From contig NC_084482.1 of the NCBI RefSeq assembly GCF_030035675.1, positions 232,037,943 through 232,101,942 on the forward strand: a stretch of DNA of 64,000 nucleotides, read 5' to 3'. Shown here piece by piece: positions 10,951-21,003 of this stretch. Made by a program: the position numbers and the translations under genes. The DNA comes from Rhineura floridana. Lineage: Eukaryota; Chordata; Lepidosauria; Squamata; Rhineuridae. The notes below the pieces were generated by a model. It saw only the letters and a program-made list of their open reading frames with translations, did not search any database and was not told where the DNA came from. Numbering within the stretch: the first letter of the stretch is position 1; every line of letters starts with the position of its first letter.

Positions 10951-11100
10951 CTAGAGTGAAAAATTTGCTCTCAATGACTTGTGTTCTGCAGATGACATCC
11001 GCAAGAACTGTGGTCTGTGTTGATCCTGTCACCGTCTCCGTTTGTGTACAGATGTCAACATACCACACTGGTTGCTTCGGGCTGTCTGGTGGGCATTCCC
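10951..11100 (-). CDS. SANT-family gene, third visible exon
   Basis: A 150-base exon lies between the acceptor TTACATTGCAG and the strong donor CTAG|GTGAGTTT, phase 1 to phase 1. It is open throughout and reads GECPPDSPKQPVWYVDICTQ, then TETVTGSTQTTVLADV and ICRTQVIESKFFTLG. The T-rich TxTETVTGSTQT stretch resembles linker exons of this family but no named domain is visible. It follows the acidic exon at 11727 in matching phase. Splice sites and openness suggest recent or current function; expression cannot be judged. Confidence 0.6.
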
Positions 11101-11726
11101 CTGCAATGTAAGCAATACAGAGACCATCATTTAATGTCGCAACCAGCCAGCATTCATTCAATGCTATGCATTGTGTTTCGTATGATTTGTTGCTAGGTAT
11201 CCTTAACGATACTAGCAAAGAATGGCAAGCCAAATATGTCTTTGGTATGCATGTATTCCCAAGGTTTTTAGGGGAAGAGTCATTATGTTTAGGTTTCACA
11301 TTTCCGTCCACTGCATCAACTCCATAGACGCTTGGTTTTGGCTTCAGCGCTTCCAACAGCTGCACAATGCCAATGGTCATTGTGCAGCAGTGTTATTTGT
11401 GGGACAACAGTGCCCCTTTGCCCTATGCACATCTCCCCTGGCCGAAGTTGTGGCATGCCATTTCCCCATACATCAAAACAGTGTTTAGGGTATGTTTGGG
11501 TGGACCATGCAACCCTGGAGAATTACACAGGAATTGCAAGCACCACAGTGTGGCCTTCAAGCCATGGCTTCCGTGCCACAGTCCCAAAGGAACTGTTACC
11601 CATTGCACTTTTTGGTGTGTTACGTGTTTCCGTGCTGTCACCCCTCCTTTTTTGGGATTCTTCTGTTTCGTCAGCCCCACCCGTGCTACAATGTTTTGAC
11701 ATCAGGATGTCAGCAAATTGGCCTAC

Positions 11727-11822
11727 CAGAAGAAGAGTCCCCCTCTTGAGCACGCTGGTGCTCTTCACGTTGTGCTTCCTGCACCTCCTCTTCCGAGGAC
11801 AATTGCTCTGGTTGTGGATGCA
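11727..11822 (-). CDS. SANT-family gene, acidic linker exon
   Basis: A 96-base exon sits between acceptor CTCAACCCACAG and donor TTCTG|GTAGGCC, phase 1 to phase 1. It reads VHPQPEQLSSEEEVQEAQRE then EHQRAQEGDSSS. It is acidic and Gln-rich, probably disordered, and joins the SANT exon (exit at 12085) without a frame break. Short acidic Ser-rich exons after the SANT domain are usual in related genes. Its role is probably as a flexible linker or partner-binding segment. Confidence 0.6.
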
Positions 11823-12084
11823 CTGTGGGTTGAGAGGGCAATTGTTAATGCACTTAGGAATTAAACCTGCCATTACATCACATGTATATCTCCTAGTGCT
11901 GTGCACAGCAGCAGGTAACCAACCCCAAGATAAATACTGTTCGATCATTCACTGTGTGGCCACACAATAGAAATTTGTTATGAATGGCAGTTCTCAACGC
12001 ATGAGCCTGTCACAAATATCCAAAGCAGCGCAGGGGACATTATTGCAGAGAGTGCTACAGAAGCAGATAAATAAGTGTGCTTAC

Positions 12085-12450
12085 CAGCCGGCCGCCGATC
12101 CACCCACGAAGGACGCCCCCCTTCCTTCCACAAGCAGTAAAGCTGTTTGAAATACGGTGGTCTTTTCTGCGGTGGGGGAGGCCCTTGGAATTTTTCCATT
12201 GCAGCAAAAAAGTCTGCTTTCAGTCTCTTGAACCGCGAACGCACCTGTGCTGCTGTGCGCACATACCCAGCGTCCCCCAGCTGACGTGCCACCGAACGAA
12301 AAATTGGAGCTGTCAGAAGGGGGGTGCTCCCCATAAGTCGCACCGCTTTCCTACAATTCTTGAGGAAAGAAAGCATGAGGAGGATCTCGTTGGGGCGCCA
12401 ATACCTCCCCTTGCGAATGGCAGCGAGCGGCATTGCTTCCCGGGTGTTGG
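12085..12450 (-). CDS. SANT/Myb-like DNA-binding domain exon
   Basis: A 366-base exon lies between acceptor CTTCCTGCACAG and donor GGCTG|GTAAGC, phase 1 to phase 1, open throughout. An internal Met (REAMPLAAIRKG) could also start translation. The domain spans about residues 10-100 of the exon: GRYWRPNEILLML, then PIFRSVARQLGDAGY, VRTAAQVRSRFKRLKADFF and YFKQLYCLWKEG. This is the trihelix-like Myb/SANT fold of the type found in ZSCAN20/29 and MSANTD proteins, which binds DNA in the nucleus. Upstream KRAB-B-like exons end in phase 1 and join it in frame, so a KRAB-SANT protein is possible. No repression partner or target can be read from the sequence. Confidence 0.75.
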
Positions 12451-12554
12451 CTGTGCAGGAAGACAGGAGAAAGTTTGCGGAGAGTTTCACAGACTTTCAG
12501 GGAGTGTTCAGTGTTGGGTGTCCTAACCAACAAACACACATGTTTGCATTGCTA

Positions 12555-12612
12555 AGCATGTGGGCTCCTCCTGAGAGGAAGGGCGGGATATAAATTAAAT
12601 AATAAATAAGTA
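12555..12612 (+). mobile_element. L2 3' tail fragment
   Basis: GGGCTCCTCCTGAGAGGAAG followed by GGCGGGATATAAATTAAATAA is the 3' end shared with the L2 copy at 46185-46515. Only the tail remains. Confidence 0.7.
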
Positions 12613-12619
12613 AATCTAC

Positions 12620-12697
12620 CTGCTGAGGTCTCCTCCTCTTCTTTGGGTTCCTGCATCACCGGATCTTCTTCTTCCCAACAGGAAATGAGGTCTGGTT
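12620..12697 (-). CDS. KRAB-B-like exon, copy 4 of a tandem set
   Basis: A 78-base exon, acceptor TTTTTTAAAG and donor TCAGCAG|GTAGAT, phase 1 to phase 1. With the A left over from a KRAB-A exon it reads KPDLISCWEEEDPVMQEPKE then EEETSA. KPDLIS-x-x-E is the usual start of a KRAB B box, which helps KRAB A recruit the TRIM28 co-repressor. Three related exons lie upstream at 14013, 14675 and 18149. This copy is closest to the SANT exon (170 bases away) and joins it in frame. It is the best match to the KRAB-B consensus of the four. Confidence 0.6.
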
Positions 12698-13099
12698 CTT
12701 TAAAAAAAAAAAAGGAAATCAGGCAAGATTAGTTATTTTTGACCACAAAGTATTTGGGCATTCCAAATCAAATCTGAACGCTCAAAACATTCTGAACGAG
12801 AGCAAAGGGGTGAAGCCTTGCCAACAGCCCGCAACTCGGGCCACATGCTTTGAGCGCTGTAGAGCCAGCATTTCTGTGGAGTTCTCGTCCCTTTCAAGTG
12901 AAACAAGCCCAGACGTTGTTACGCTTTCCAAGTTTGTTGAAAGCTTTTTGTCCTCCCCCTCCCAAGAATTCTTAATTACTGTTTTTATGATCCTTATTAG
13001 GTCTTATATTCTGTTTATATATATATATTATTTTTCCAGTGAAGTTTGGCTTTTATTGGAAATTGTCAGCTCCTGTGTGGAAGAAGTTCCTCAAAAAGA

Positions 13100-13215
13100 A
13101 AATGGAAATGGACTGCCTTCAAATAGATCCCAACTTATGGCAACCTTATGAATAGGGTTTTCATGTTAAGGGGTATTCAGAGGTGGTTTACCATTGCCTT
13201 CCTCGAAAAGTGAGC
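13100..13215 (-). mobile_element. tRNA-derived SINE fragment
   Basis: The motif AAATGGACTGCCTTCAAATA, then CTTATGGCAACCTTATGAAT and GTTTACCATTGCCTTCCTC, is the non-tRNA part of the SINE seen fully at 30485-30870. The tRNA-like promoter half is missing here. Strand is given by the tRNA-like part in the fuller copies. Confidence 0.65.
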
Positions 13216-14012
13216 TATACATTTTTAAATAAACCAATAAATATGCTGTAGAATGATTCTTGGGTTAAAAACAGGTTCATATAAAAACCTGTGCAAAACC
13301 TGAGCTGTGTAGCTTTGCCAGATAATATCTGTGCTGATAAGCTTCTAGCTCCATTTGATGCAGGGCTTAATGAGAAGCAAGACCCACTTTTGTTCAGAGG
13401 GGCTCATTTTTACAATTAATGCTGAATTTGGCTTCAGGCAGGTGCAGCCTTGCAAGATCTCAGCTGCATGACTGCGAGACAGGGACCCTCTTGCAGAGCA
13501 TGCATGGCCTCGCTTTTACTTTGGGCTTCAAGGAAATAAAATCCAAGAGCTGGAGAAGGAGGTATAAAGACGCCCTCTTCGACTGTCTGCCCCCTTTCTT
13601 AAAGGAAGGACCAGCCATCAAGTAGTCTGCAGGATCCACAACCAGAAAAAGGAGTCTGTGGTTCAAATAGTCCCTGACAACGAAAGCGAGTAACCCAATC
13701 TACACACACCACAGAGAATGGGAAGAATCTGGTGCCGCTGCAAGTATTACCTATTCAAAGTTTAATAGTCTTTAACTTGGAAATTAAGTGCCAGATAAAC
13801 ATGTTTGGGACAGAAGAGTTAGGTTTGAATGTTTGGGGCTCCTGCATTCCAAAATTTACCACTGCACCTCTTCTTAAGATCAATGGTCCACAGTCCTGCC
13901 CAGAATCCTGGGTGGGATGGGACCATTTCTTCCTTCGCAACTCAAGGTCTGTGGATGAAGAGAAACTCCGAGAAATGAGATGTTGTGTCCACAAAGGGCC
14001 CCACAGCACTAC

Positions 14013-14102
14013 CTGCTGATGTCTCCGCCTCCTCTTCTTTGAGACCCTGGACAAGTGGATCTTCTTCTCCTCCTCTTTCCCAACAGGAAATGAAGCCTAG
14101 CT
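14013..14102 (-). CDS. KRAB-B-like exon, copy 3
   Basis: A 90-base exon, acceptor TTTCCTTGAAAG and donor TCAGCAG|GTAGTG, phase 1 to phase 1, open. It reads KLGFISCWERGGEEDPLVQG then LKEEEAETSA. It keeps the FISCW core and the acidic ending ETSA but has an extra Gly-Gly-Glu insertion against the other copies. It lies in the same orientation as its three relatives, so alternative use between KRAB A and the SANT or finger exons is possible. Confidence 0.5.
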
Positions 14103-14339
14103 CTTTCAAGGAAACACACAAGTTACTTTCGGTACTAGCTGGGTCTCCTTCAGACTGTCAGGATCTGGAAGCCAAGCCAGATATTTTAATTTTGGGAATC
14201 TCTCAGTGGACGGAAGGGGAACTTCAACCTGATGGCCAACCTTCCTCTTTATAGCATGAGATGAGCTTGATCAAACCAAAGGCCTGTCTAGTCCACCATC
14301 TCCACAGGGCCTGAATCGATGTGTATGGGAATCCCACAA

Positions 14340-14460
14340 TCAGTCCTAATAATACTAATAAAATTTATATCCTGTCCTTCCTTCCAAAGGGAATCCAGGG
14401 GGGCAAAAAAATGATGACGCACCGAAATCACCTTTAAAACAAAACATCTTCTAAAAAAAC
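14340..14460 (-). mobile_element. L2-type 3' tail fragment
   Basis: Read on minus, this ends in an L2-like tail (CCCTTTGGAAGGAAGGACAG, then ATATAAATTTTATTAG). It sits just beside the duplicated block that holds the KRAB-B-like exon at 14675. Confidence 0.55.
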
Positions 14461-14484
14461 AAGGACAGAAGGCTACAGCCATCA

Positions 14485-14785
14485 TGACTTTTAGCCCTTG
14501 AGAGCCTTCTCTTCCACGCATCTATCCAGCTTCCTTTTTCAAGCCATCCGAGATGTCCACCAGGAGAACTCACAGCCTGATGAGCGACTCTCCCCTGGAT
14601 GACATTACTCAGGAACAGAAAAATGCTTCGATCCCCAGACCAAAAGAGGCTCCACAGCACAGCTAAGCACCAACCTGCTGAGGTCTCCTCCTCTTCTTCT
14701 TTGCGGACCTGGATAAACAGACTTTCTTCTTCCTTACAGGAAGCGAGGTCTCGTTCTTTCAAGGAAACAGACAAGATGAGTTAAA
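14485..14785 (-). repeat. Duplicated block holding KRAB-B-like exon 2
   Basis: This block matches 17785-18260 nearly throughout (shared motifs CATCCGAGATGTCCACCAGG and GACTCTCCCCTGGATGA, and the exon itself). In the 17.8 kb copy an L2 tail was inserted into the left part after the duplication. The two blocks show that the KRAB-B-like exons arose by local tandem duplication including flanking intron. Confidence 0.85.
14675..14755 (-). CDS. KRAB-B-like exon, copy 2
   Basis: An 81-base exon, acceptor TTTCCTTGAAAG and donor TCAGCAG|GTTGGTG, phase 1 to phase 1, open. It reads KRDLASCKEEESLFIQVRKE then EEEETSA. Against copy 4 the Pro of KPDL is replaced by Arg. The flanking intron is the same as around copy 1 (18149), so these two are the closest pair. 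The donor GTTGGT is weaker than in the other copies. Confidence 0.55.
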
Positions 14786-15047
14786 TGTAACAACAACATA
14801 AAAAGTTAGGGATTCCATATCCAACCATTTCTACAACCTCGAATCTAAGAGGAGGAAGCATTTTGATTTTTAATTCTGGGAGCGGGATAGGAAGAACCAC
14901 ATTTAGAATCGAGGTAAAAGGATGAGAACTCTTGCCACTGTGGGTGTAAATTACCCCAATAAATGTTGCACCCATTCAGAAGTAAGCCCCACCCAGTCCA
15001 ATGGGACACCCTGCCAGGTAAGTGCGTTTGCATTTGCAGATTATATT

Positions 15048-15160
15048 ATACCAGGTGTGGGGATCCTGTGGCCCTCCAGATGCTGCTGAACTCCCATCAC
15101 CCCTAATCATTGGCCATCCTTGCAGGAGCTGATGGAATCTGCAGTTCAGTGCTATTAAAT
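15048..15160 (+). mobile_element. hAT-like MITE remnant
   Basis: AGGTGTGGGGATCCTGTGGC, CCCTCCAGATGCTGCTGAAC and the partly inverted GCTGATGGAATCTGCAGTTC resemble the palindromic MITE at 56530-56652 and relatives common in squamates. The right terminal repeat is lost. Confidence 0.5.
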
Positions 15161-15180
15161 TAAACATACATGTAACTGGC

Positions 15181-17516
15181 CAATTGCCAAGAAAATCCAA
15201 CACGGTCACATTTGACTTCAAAAGAGGAAACTTCACAAAAATGAGGGGATTGGTAAAAAGAAAGCTGAAAAACAAAGTCCAGAGGGTCACATCACTCGAA
15301 AATGCTTGGAAGTTGTTTAAAAACACTATATTAGAAGCTCAACTGGAGTGCATACCGCAGATCAGAAAAGGTACCGCCAGGGCCAAGAAGATGCCAGCAT
15401 GGTTAACGAGCAAAGTCAAGGAAGCTCTTAGAGGCAAAAAGTCTTCCTTCAGAAAATGGAAGTCTTGTCCAAATGAAGAAAATAAAAAAGAACACAAACT
15501 CTGGCAAAAGAAATGCAAGAAGACAATAAGGGATGCTAAAAAAGAATTTGAGGAGCACATTGCTAAGAACATAAAAACCAACAACAAAAAATTCTATAAA
15601 TACATTCAAAGCAGGAGACCATCTAGGGAGACAATTGGACCCTTGGATGATAAGGGAGTCAAAGGTGTACTAAAGAACGATAAGGAGATTGCAGAGAAGC
15701 TAAATGAATTCTTTGCATCTGTCTTCACAGTGGAAGATATAGGGCAGATCCCTGAACCTGAACTAACATTTGCAGGAAGGGATTCTGAGGAACTGAGACA
15801 AATAGTGGTAACGAGAGAGGAAGTTCTAAGCTTAATGGACAATATAAAAACTGACAAATCACCGGGCCCGGATGGCATCCACCCGAGAGTTCTCAAAGAA
15901 CTCAAAGGTGAAATTGCTGATCTGCTAACTAAAATATGTAACTTGTCCCTTGGGTCCTCCTCCGTGCCTGAGGACTGGAAAGTGGCAAATGTAACGTCAA
16001 TCTTCAAAAAGGGATCCAGAGGGGATCCTGGAAATTACAGGACAGTTAGCTTAACTTCTGTCCCTGGAAAACTTGTAGAAAGTATTATTAAAGCTAGATT
16101 AACTAAGCACATAGAAGAACAAGCCTTGCTGAAGCAGAGCCAGCATGGCTTCTGCAAGGGAAAGTCCTGTCTCAGTAACCTATTAGAATTCTTTGAGAGT
16201 GTCAACAAGCATATAGATAGAGGTGATCCAGTGGACATAGTGTACATAGACTTTCAAAAAGCGTTTGACAAGGTACCTCACCAAAGACTTCTGAGGAAGC
16301 TTAGCAGTCATGGAATAAGAGGAGAGGTCCTCTTGTGGATAAGGAATTGGTTAAGAAGCAGAAAGCAGAGAGTAGGAATAAACAGACAGTTCTCCCAATG
16401 GAGGGCTGTAGAAAGTGGAGTCCCTCAAGGATCGGTATTGGGACCTGTACTTTTCAACTTGTTCATTAATGACCTAGAATTAGGAGTGAGCAGTGAAGTG
16501 GCCAAGTTTGCTGACAACACTAAATTGTTCAGGGTTGTTAAAACAAAAAGGGATTGCGAAGAGCTCCAAAAAGACCTCTCCAAACTGAGTGAATGGGCAG
16601 AAAAATGGTCAATATAAACAAGTGTAAAATTATGCATATTGGAGCAAAAAATCTTAATTTCACATATACGCTCATGGGGTCTGAACTGGCGATGACCGAC
16701 CAGGAGAGAGACCTCGGGGTTGTAGTGGACAGCACGATGAAAATGTCGACCCAGTGTGCGGCAGCTGTGAAAAAGGCAAATTCCATGCTAGCAATAATTA
16801 GGAAAGGTATTGAAAATAAAACAGCCGATATCACAATGCCGTTGTATAAATCTATGGTGCGGCCGCATTTGGAATACTGTGTACAGTTCTGGTCGCCTCA
16901 TCTCAAAAAGGATATCATAGAGTTGGAAAAGGTTCAGAACAGGGCAACCAGAATGATCAAGGGGATGGAGCGACTCCCTTACGAGGAAAGGTTGCAGCAT
17001 TTGGGGCTTTTTAGTTTAGAGAAAAGGCGGGTCAGAGGAGACATGATAGAAGTGTATAAAATTATGCATGGCATTGAGAAAGTGGATAGAGAAAAGTTCT
17101 TCTCCCTCTCTCATAATACTAGAACTCGTGGACATTCAAAGAAGCTGAATGTTGGAAGATTCAGGACAGACAAAAGGAAATACTTCTTTACTCAGCGCAT
17201 AGTTAAACTATGGAATTTGCTCCCACAAGATGCAGTAATGGCCACCAGCTTGGACGGCTTTAAAAGAAGATTAGACAAATTCATGGAGGACAGGGCTATC
17301 AATGGCTACTAGCCATGATGGCTGTGCTGTGCCACCCTAGTCAGAGGCAGCATGCTTCTGAAAACCAGTTGCCGGAAGCCTCAGGAGGGGAGAGTGTTCT
17401 TGCACTCGGGTCCTGCTTGCGGGCTCCCCCCAGGCACCTGGTTGGCCACTGTGAGAACAGGATGCTGCACTAGATGGGCCACTGGCCTGATTCAGCAGGC
17501 TCTTCTTATGTTCTTA
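15181..17516 (+). mobile_element. CR1 LINE, TTCTTATG-tail subfamily, longest copy
   Basis: The copy starts in the segment between endonuclease and RT and runs to an intact tail. The first frame (15184-16617) reads RKSNTVTFDFKRGNFTK, then the RT landmarks SPGPDGIHP, IDFQKAFDKVPH and GVPQGSVLGP. The active-site motif is FADN instead of FADD because of one G-to-A change near 16516. A small deletion near 16610 shifts the frame, and the C-terminal part continues at 16593-17312 (LEYCVQFWSPHLKKD, then KLWNLLPQDAV). The 3' UTR and GGCTCTTCTTATGTTCTT are complete. It is not able to move by itself. Confidence 0.95.
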
Positions 17517-17814
17517 AAGGTTCCCCTCCTCTTTTTAGGGGGTTGCCATATTATTTTATATTAAAGGGCTGGGGCCAAGGGGAGGAGGGGTGTGGTCTGA
17601 GGAGGAAAGGGAGGGAATAAGGGCCTCATTGATACCCTGTCCCCAAGACACCCCCCCCAAAAAAAGCCTGGAGCCAGCCTGGCCCACAGGCGCCAACTAG
17701 ACACACAGGGAGGCCCTCAAGCCAGAGAGAAAGCACATCTCCTGCTGCTCTTCCCCTGATTCTGGAGGTGGCCTATAAACATCAGGACTGGTGGCCCTTG
17801 AGAGCCGTCTCTTC

Positions 17815-17985
17815 CATGCATTTATTTATTCATTTAGATTTATATCCCGCCCTTCCTCCCAGTAGAAGCCCAGGGTGGCAAGCGAAAACACTAAAAACAC
17901 TCTCAAACACATCATTAAAAACACGGTTTTAAATATATTAAAACAAAAACATCTTAAAAAGTAATTCCAACAGACACAGACTGGG
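17815..17985 (-). mobile_element. L2 3' end fragment
   Basis: Reads on plus as ATTTATATCCCGCCCTTCCT then CCCAGTAGAAGCCCAGGGTG, the reverse complement of the L2 tail at 46440-46500. Confidence 0.75.
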
Positions 17986-18148
17986 GATGAAGCCATTTTC
18001 CTTAGCCCCTTTTAAAACCATCCGAGATGTCCACCAGGAGAATTCACAGCCTGATGGGTGACTCTCCCCTGGATGATATTACTCAGGAACAGAAAAAAGC
18101 TTCAATTCCCAGACCAAAAGGGGCCCCACAGCACAGCTAAGCACCGAC

Positions 18149-18226
18149 CTGCTGAGGTCTCCTCCTCTTTGGGAACCTGAATAAGAAGATCCTCTCCGTC
18201 TTCCAAACAGGAATTCAGCTCCGATT
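18149..18226 (-). CDS. KRAB-B-like exon, copy 1
   Basis: A 78-base exon, acceptor TTTCCTTGGAAG and donor TCAGCAG|GTCGGTG, phase 1 to phase 1, open. It reads KSELNSCLEDGEDLLIQVPK then EEETSA. It is the copy nearest the KRAB-A exon at 19777. The consensus Pro-Asp is changed to Ser-Glu and Ile to Asn, so it is a less typical B box. GTCGGTG is a weak donor. Confidence 0.5.
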
Positions 18227-18499
18227 CTTCCAAGGAAACAGACAGGACTAGTTACTTTTGACCACAAGATATTCAGCCATTCCAAGTCAAGCCATTTGTA
18301 GCTAAGAGGAGGGTTTGTTTGGAACATGTTAACTCCTGCACCCTCTGAAGAGGACAGGGCCGTGTGGTCCCAGCAGGGTCAGCCTGGCACTTGGGAACAT
18401 GCGCTCACTGGATATGACACCCAACCTGAACTGCCTGTTGGGGAGGGCACGGTGGAACTCAGCCAACCCAGCTGTTTTCATTTGGACAACATCATCTCG

Positions 18500-19740
18500 T
18501 CACAAAGAGAGTGAAAAACAGCCCTGAGAGCTCCACCCTCCTCCTCCTCCTCCGCCTCCAAAAGGGAGCCAAGGCTGCGCTTCACATTTACACTTCTGGA
18601 GGAAACCTTTCTCCATGGAGATTAAGAGTGAAGCCACCGCAAGATATTCATGTAGCCAGAAATGCTCCCATAAGCTTTTCAGTGACGTAGCTTGAGAATG
18701 TATATGATGCAAATATCAATGCTGGCGTCGGGAAGAGACAGAAAAGGGCCAGAGTATATGGTTTGGATCTCTGGAAGGGAAATGATGGTGTGTTGCGTAT
18801 AAATAAATGCTCCCTTCCTAAATGCATTTTCTCTGAAAAACGTCCTATTGATTTTGAGGAATCAACTCTGACGCAAGCATGTTTGGGATGGCAGCTTAAT
18901 TTTAACTTCCAGTTTATGATTCAGTATAATTTGCATATCGAAAGGGCTCCAGCAATGGGGGTGGTGGGTGGGGTTATGAGAAATTTGTCAGAAAGAGTGT
19001 TTCTCCCCCCACCCCCTACCCCCCATAATCCATCTATGGTACCAACCATGCAGATGCTGAATTAGACAAAATAGGCAAAACCACATAAAGTGAAGGTCTA
19101 AGTCATGGTATGATTCTGAAAAATATATGTAGAAATGAATGATGGAAAATATATTCTATGGCTGAGAACACAATAATGTCCAATTTCTAATTCACCTGCA
19201 ATTTACCACACAGAGTGTGATGTGAACTGCTAGCTCTGTAGACAAGATGTACAGACACTCCCAATGACAACACAGCAATAAAAGGCAGAGGTGTGCTAAT
19301 ACAGAAATATAAAATGCAAGGATAAAATGCACAACACATCTCAAATAATTTGCCAAACACATTTCGACTTGAAACAAGTCTTCTTCAGTGGCATCTATAT
19401 GCACAGCTTCTCCAGAGAATCTTCCTCAACCAAAACACACAACAATATGTGGAATGCAGCAACATTCTTGCAGAAACTGCACTAGGGCTGTCTTGGGAAC
19501 TGGCAAGGACTTCGACTCCGATGTGTGGGGATAGGATCCAGGCAGGCACCAGCCCTGCTCACAGACTAAGCACAGGGGTGCCTAGGCCCCAAAGGCAAAC
19601 ACTGGACAGAGGGAGGGAGAGAGGACTCTCCCAAGCTCCAAGGGAGCAGCAATTCCCACTGTGGAGTTTGGACTACAGCTCCCAGAATCCCTAGTGAGAA
19701 ACTGACTTTCCACTCCATGCATCATTGGTACAAATGGCCT
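18500..19740. other. No gene seen; decayed repeats
   Basis: A short (CTC)n run lies near 18538-18556. Around 19350-19395 there is a CATTTCGACTTGAAACAAGT stretch of a kind seen in some interspersed repeats, and near 19670 a hAT-like CTACAGCTCCCAGAATCC. Nothing else could be named. Confidence 0.3.
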
Positions 19741-19776
19741 TCAACATCTATCAGTCATGAAAATGTGTCTCCTTAC

Positions 19777-19914
19777 TGAAAGAGGCTCCAATCTCATAAT
19801 TCTCCTCCATGGCTTCCCTGCGCGGATCGCTTTGGCCCGGATCCAGGAGATCCACTCCTCCTCCGTGAAATGCACAGCTGCTGCCTCCTCCTCCTCCTCA
19901 AAGTTCACCAGACC
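19777..19914 (-). pseudogene. KRAB-A box exon with a one-base deletion
   Basis: Acceptor TTCTTCTTCCAG is followed by GLVNFEEEEEAAAVHFTEEE and W, the start of a KRAB A box (family consensus VTFEEVAVHFTEEEW). Directly after the TGG codon one base is missing. In the +1 frame the box continues DLLDPGQSDPRREAMEENYE and IGASF to a good donor (TTCA|GTAAGG). The leftover A joins AA of the KRAB-B-like exons to make Lys, as expected. EEEEAAA is a small expansion in place of EEVA. KRAB A normally recruits TRIM28 for silencing. With this deletion the exon would terminate early unless skipped, so any downstream SANT or finger product would lack a working KRAB A from this exon. Confidence 0.75.
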
Positions 19915-20225
19915 CTGGAAGAAGAACATGCCCTCTGCTCAAGAGACGGCCTCTTCCGCACAGACCATTGCGTCCAGCTTGAAAGGGGAAGGGCAACAGG
20001 GTGCGCTTCAATCACTCACAGCACTCAAAGCGCTCCTCCCACATGTCAAAGTTGGATCCTGAGGGGAGGGTCCAGTAAGGATCTGGCCCACAGACCCAGA
20101 AAGGGTTCCCACAGCTGGTTTTGAGACTGGAGGGCTGTGGACGCCGTAAGCAGAAAGGGCATTTACCTTGGCCCATTCCCCAAAAGAGCAAAACTTTAGG
20201 ATCAAATCCAGAACTTCTCAACACG

Positions 20226-20412
20226 GCCATTTAGGTGAAGGACATCTGCCTTGCATGCAAAAAGTCCTGGGTTCAATTCTCAGCAGCATCTCCAGGCAGG
20301 GCAAGGAAAGGCTCCCTGCTTGAAACCCAGGACAGCAGCTGCCAGTCAGTGTAGACAATACTGAGCTAGGTGGACCAAGTCAATATAAGGCACCTTCCTC
20401 TGTTTCCATGAA
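20226..20412 (+). mobile_element. tRNA-derived SINE
   Basis: A decayed box A/B promoter (GACATCTGCCTTGCATGCAA, then GGGTTCAATTCTCAGCAGC) is followed by the SINE body CCAGTCAGTGTAGACAATAC, TGAGCTAGGTGGACCAA and ATATAAGGCACCTTCCTC. This SINE is abundant in squamates. It is not a functional tRNA gene. Confidence 0.85.
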
Positions 20413-20758
20413 GCTCACAAAAACACAGCCAACTTTCAAAAATATCATCCCTGGCCACTCTTCCCAATTCCTCAAGTAAATGACTTTCTGATCATTTAAT
20501 TTCTAATGAAATAAAACTGGCCTCTTTTCTAAAGTGAGCAGCTGGGGTGCAAAGCGGGAGGCTGACACCACTCTTGCCTACCTTGCAGGGCTGCAGTTTG
20601 GACGACTGAGATGAGCTTATTTGCTGGCCACACATGTTTATTCAGACCTTCCTCCAAGGGCCACAGAGTGGGAAATGGGGGCTGATTTCCCCCTCCTCAA
20701 CCTTCAGGAGCAGCAACAATGTTGTAAGGTCAGAAAGGCAGGGAGATAATGATTGTGC

Positions 20759-20779
20759 TGGGGTGGTGGTGGTGGTGGG

Positions 20780-20823
<44 letters not shown>

Positions 20824-20872
20824 CAGAGACAGACAGACAGACAGAGAGAGACAGAGAGACAGAGACAGAGTA
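20759..20872 (+). repeat. Compound microsatellite (GGT)n-(GT)n-(GA)n-(GACA)n
   Basis: GGTGGT repeats pass into (GT)n, then (GA)n, then GACA/GAGA repeats. It explains the low-complexity open frames on both strands here. Confidence 0.95.
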
Positions 20873-20940
20873 TCTACAATGGGGGGGTAAGGTTTGAGGA
20901 GATCCCAAGAAGGGGCAAAGTGCATTTGCGGGAGAGGGTA

Positions 20941-21003
20941 AGCACTGAGCTGGGGGTTTGACTGGATGGTCTTACAGGTCCCTTCCAACTCTATGATTCT
21001 ACA
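20941..21003 (+). mobile_element. CR1 3' end, ATTCTATG-tail subfamily
   Basis: Only the last 60 bases of a CR1 remain: GGGTTTGACTGGATGGTCTT, then CCCTTCCAACTCTATGATTC. The same end is complete at 25395-25462. Confidence 0.8.

Larger units (their letters stand above)
17785..18260 (-). repeat. Duplicated block holding KRAB-B-like exon 1
   Basis: The pair of the block at 14485-14785. The match is interrupted by an L2 tail at about 17815-17985, which therefore inserted after the duplication. Confidence 0.85.

Noticed and set aside
11222-11970. Plus-strand frames of up to 212 codons opposite the SANT gene
   Set aside because: They lie opposite introns and exons that have good splice sites on the minus strand, and show no motif of their own.
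20226-20412. tRNA gene
   Set aside because: Box A/B remnants are followed by a SINE body and no cloverleaf is formed.
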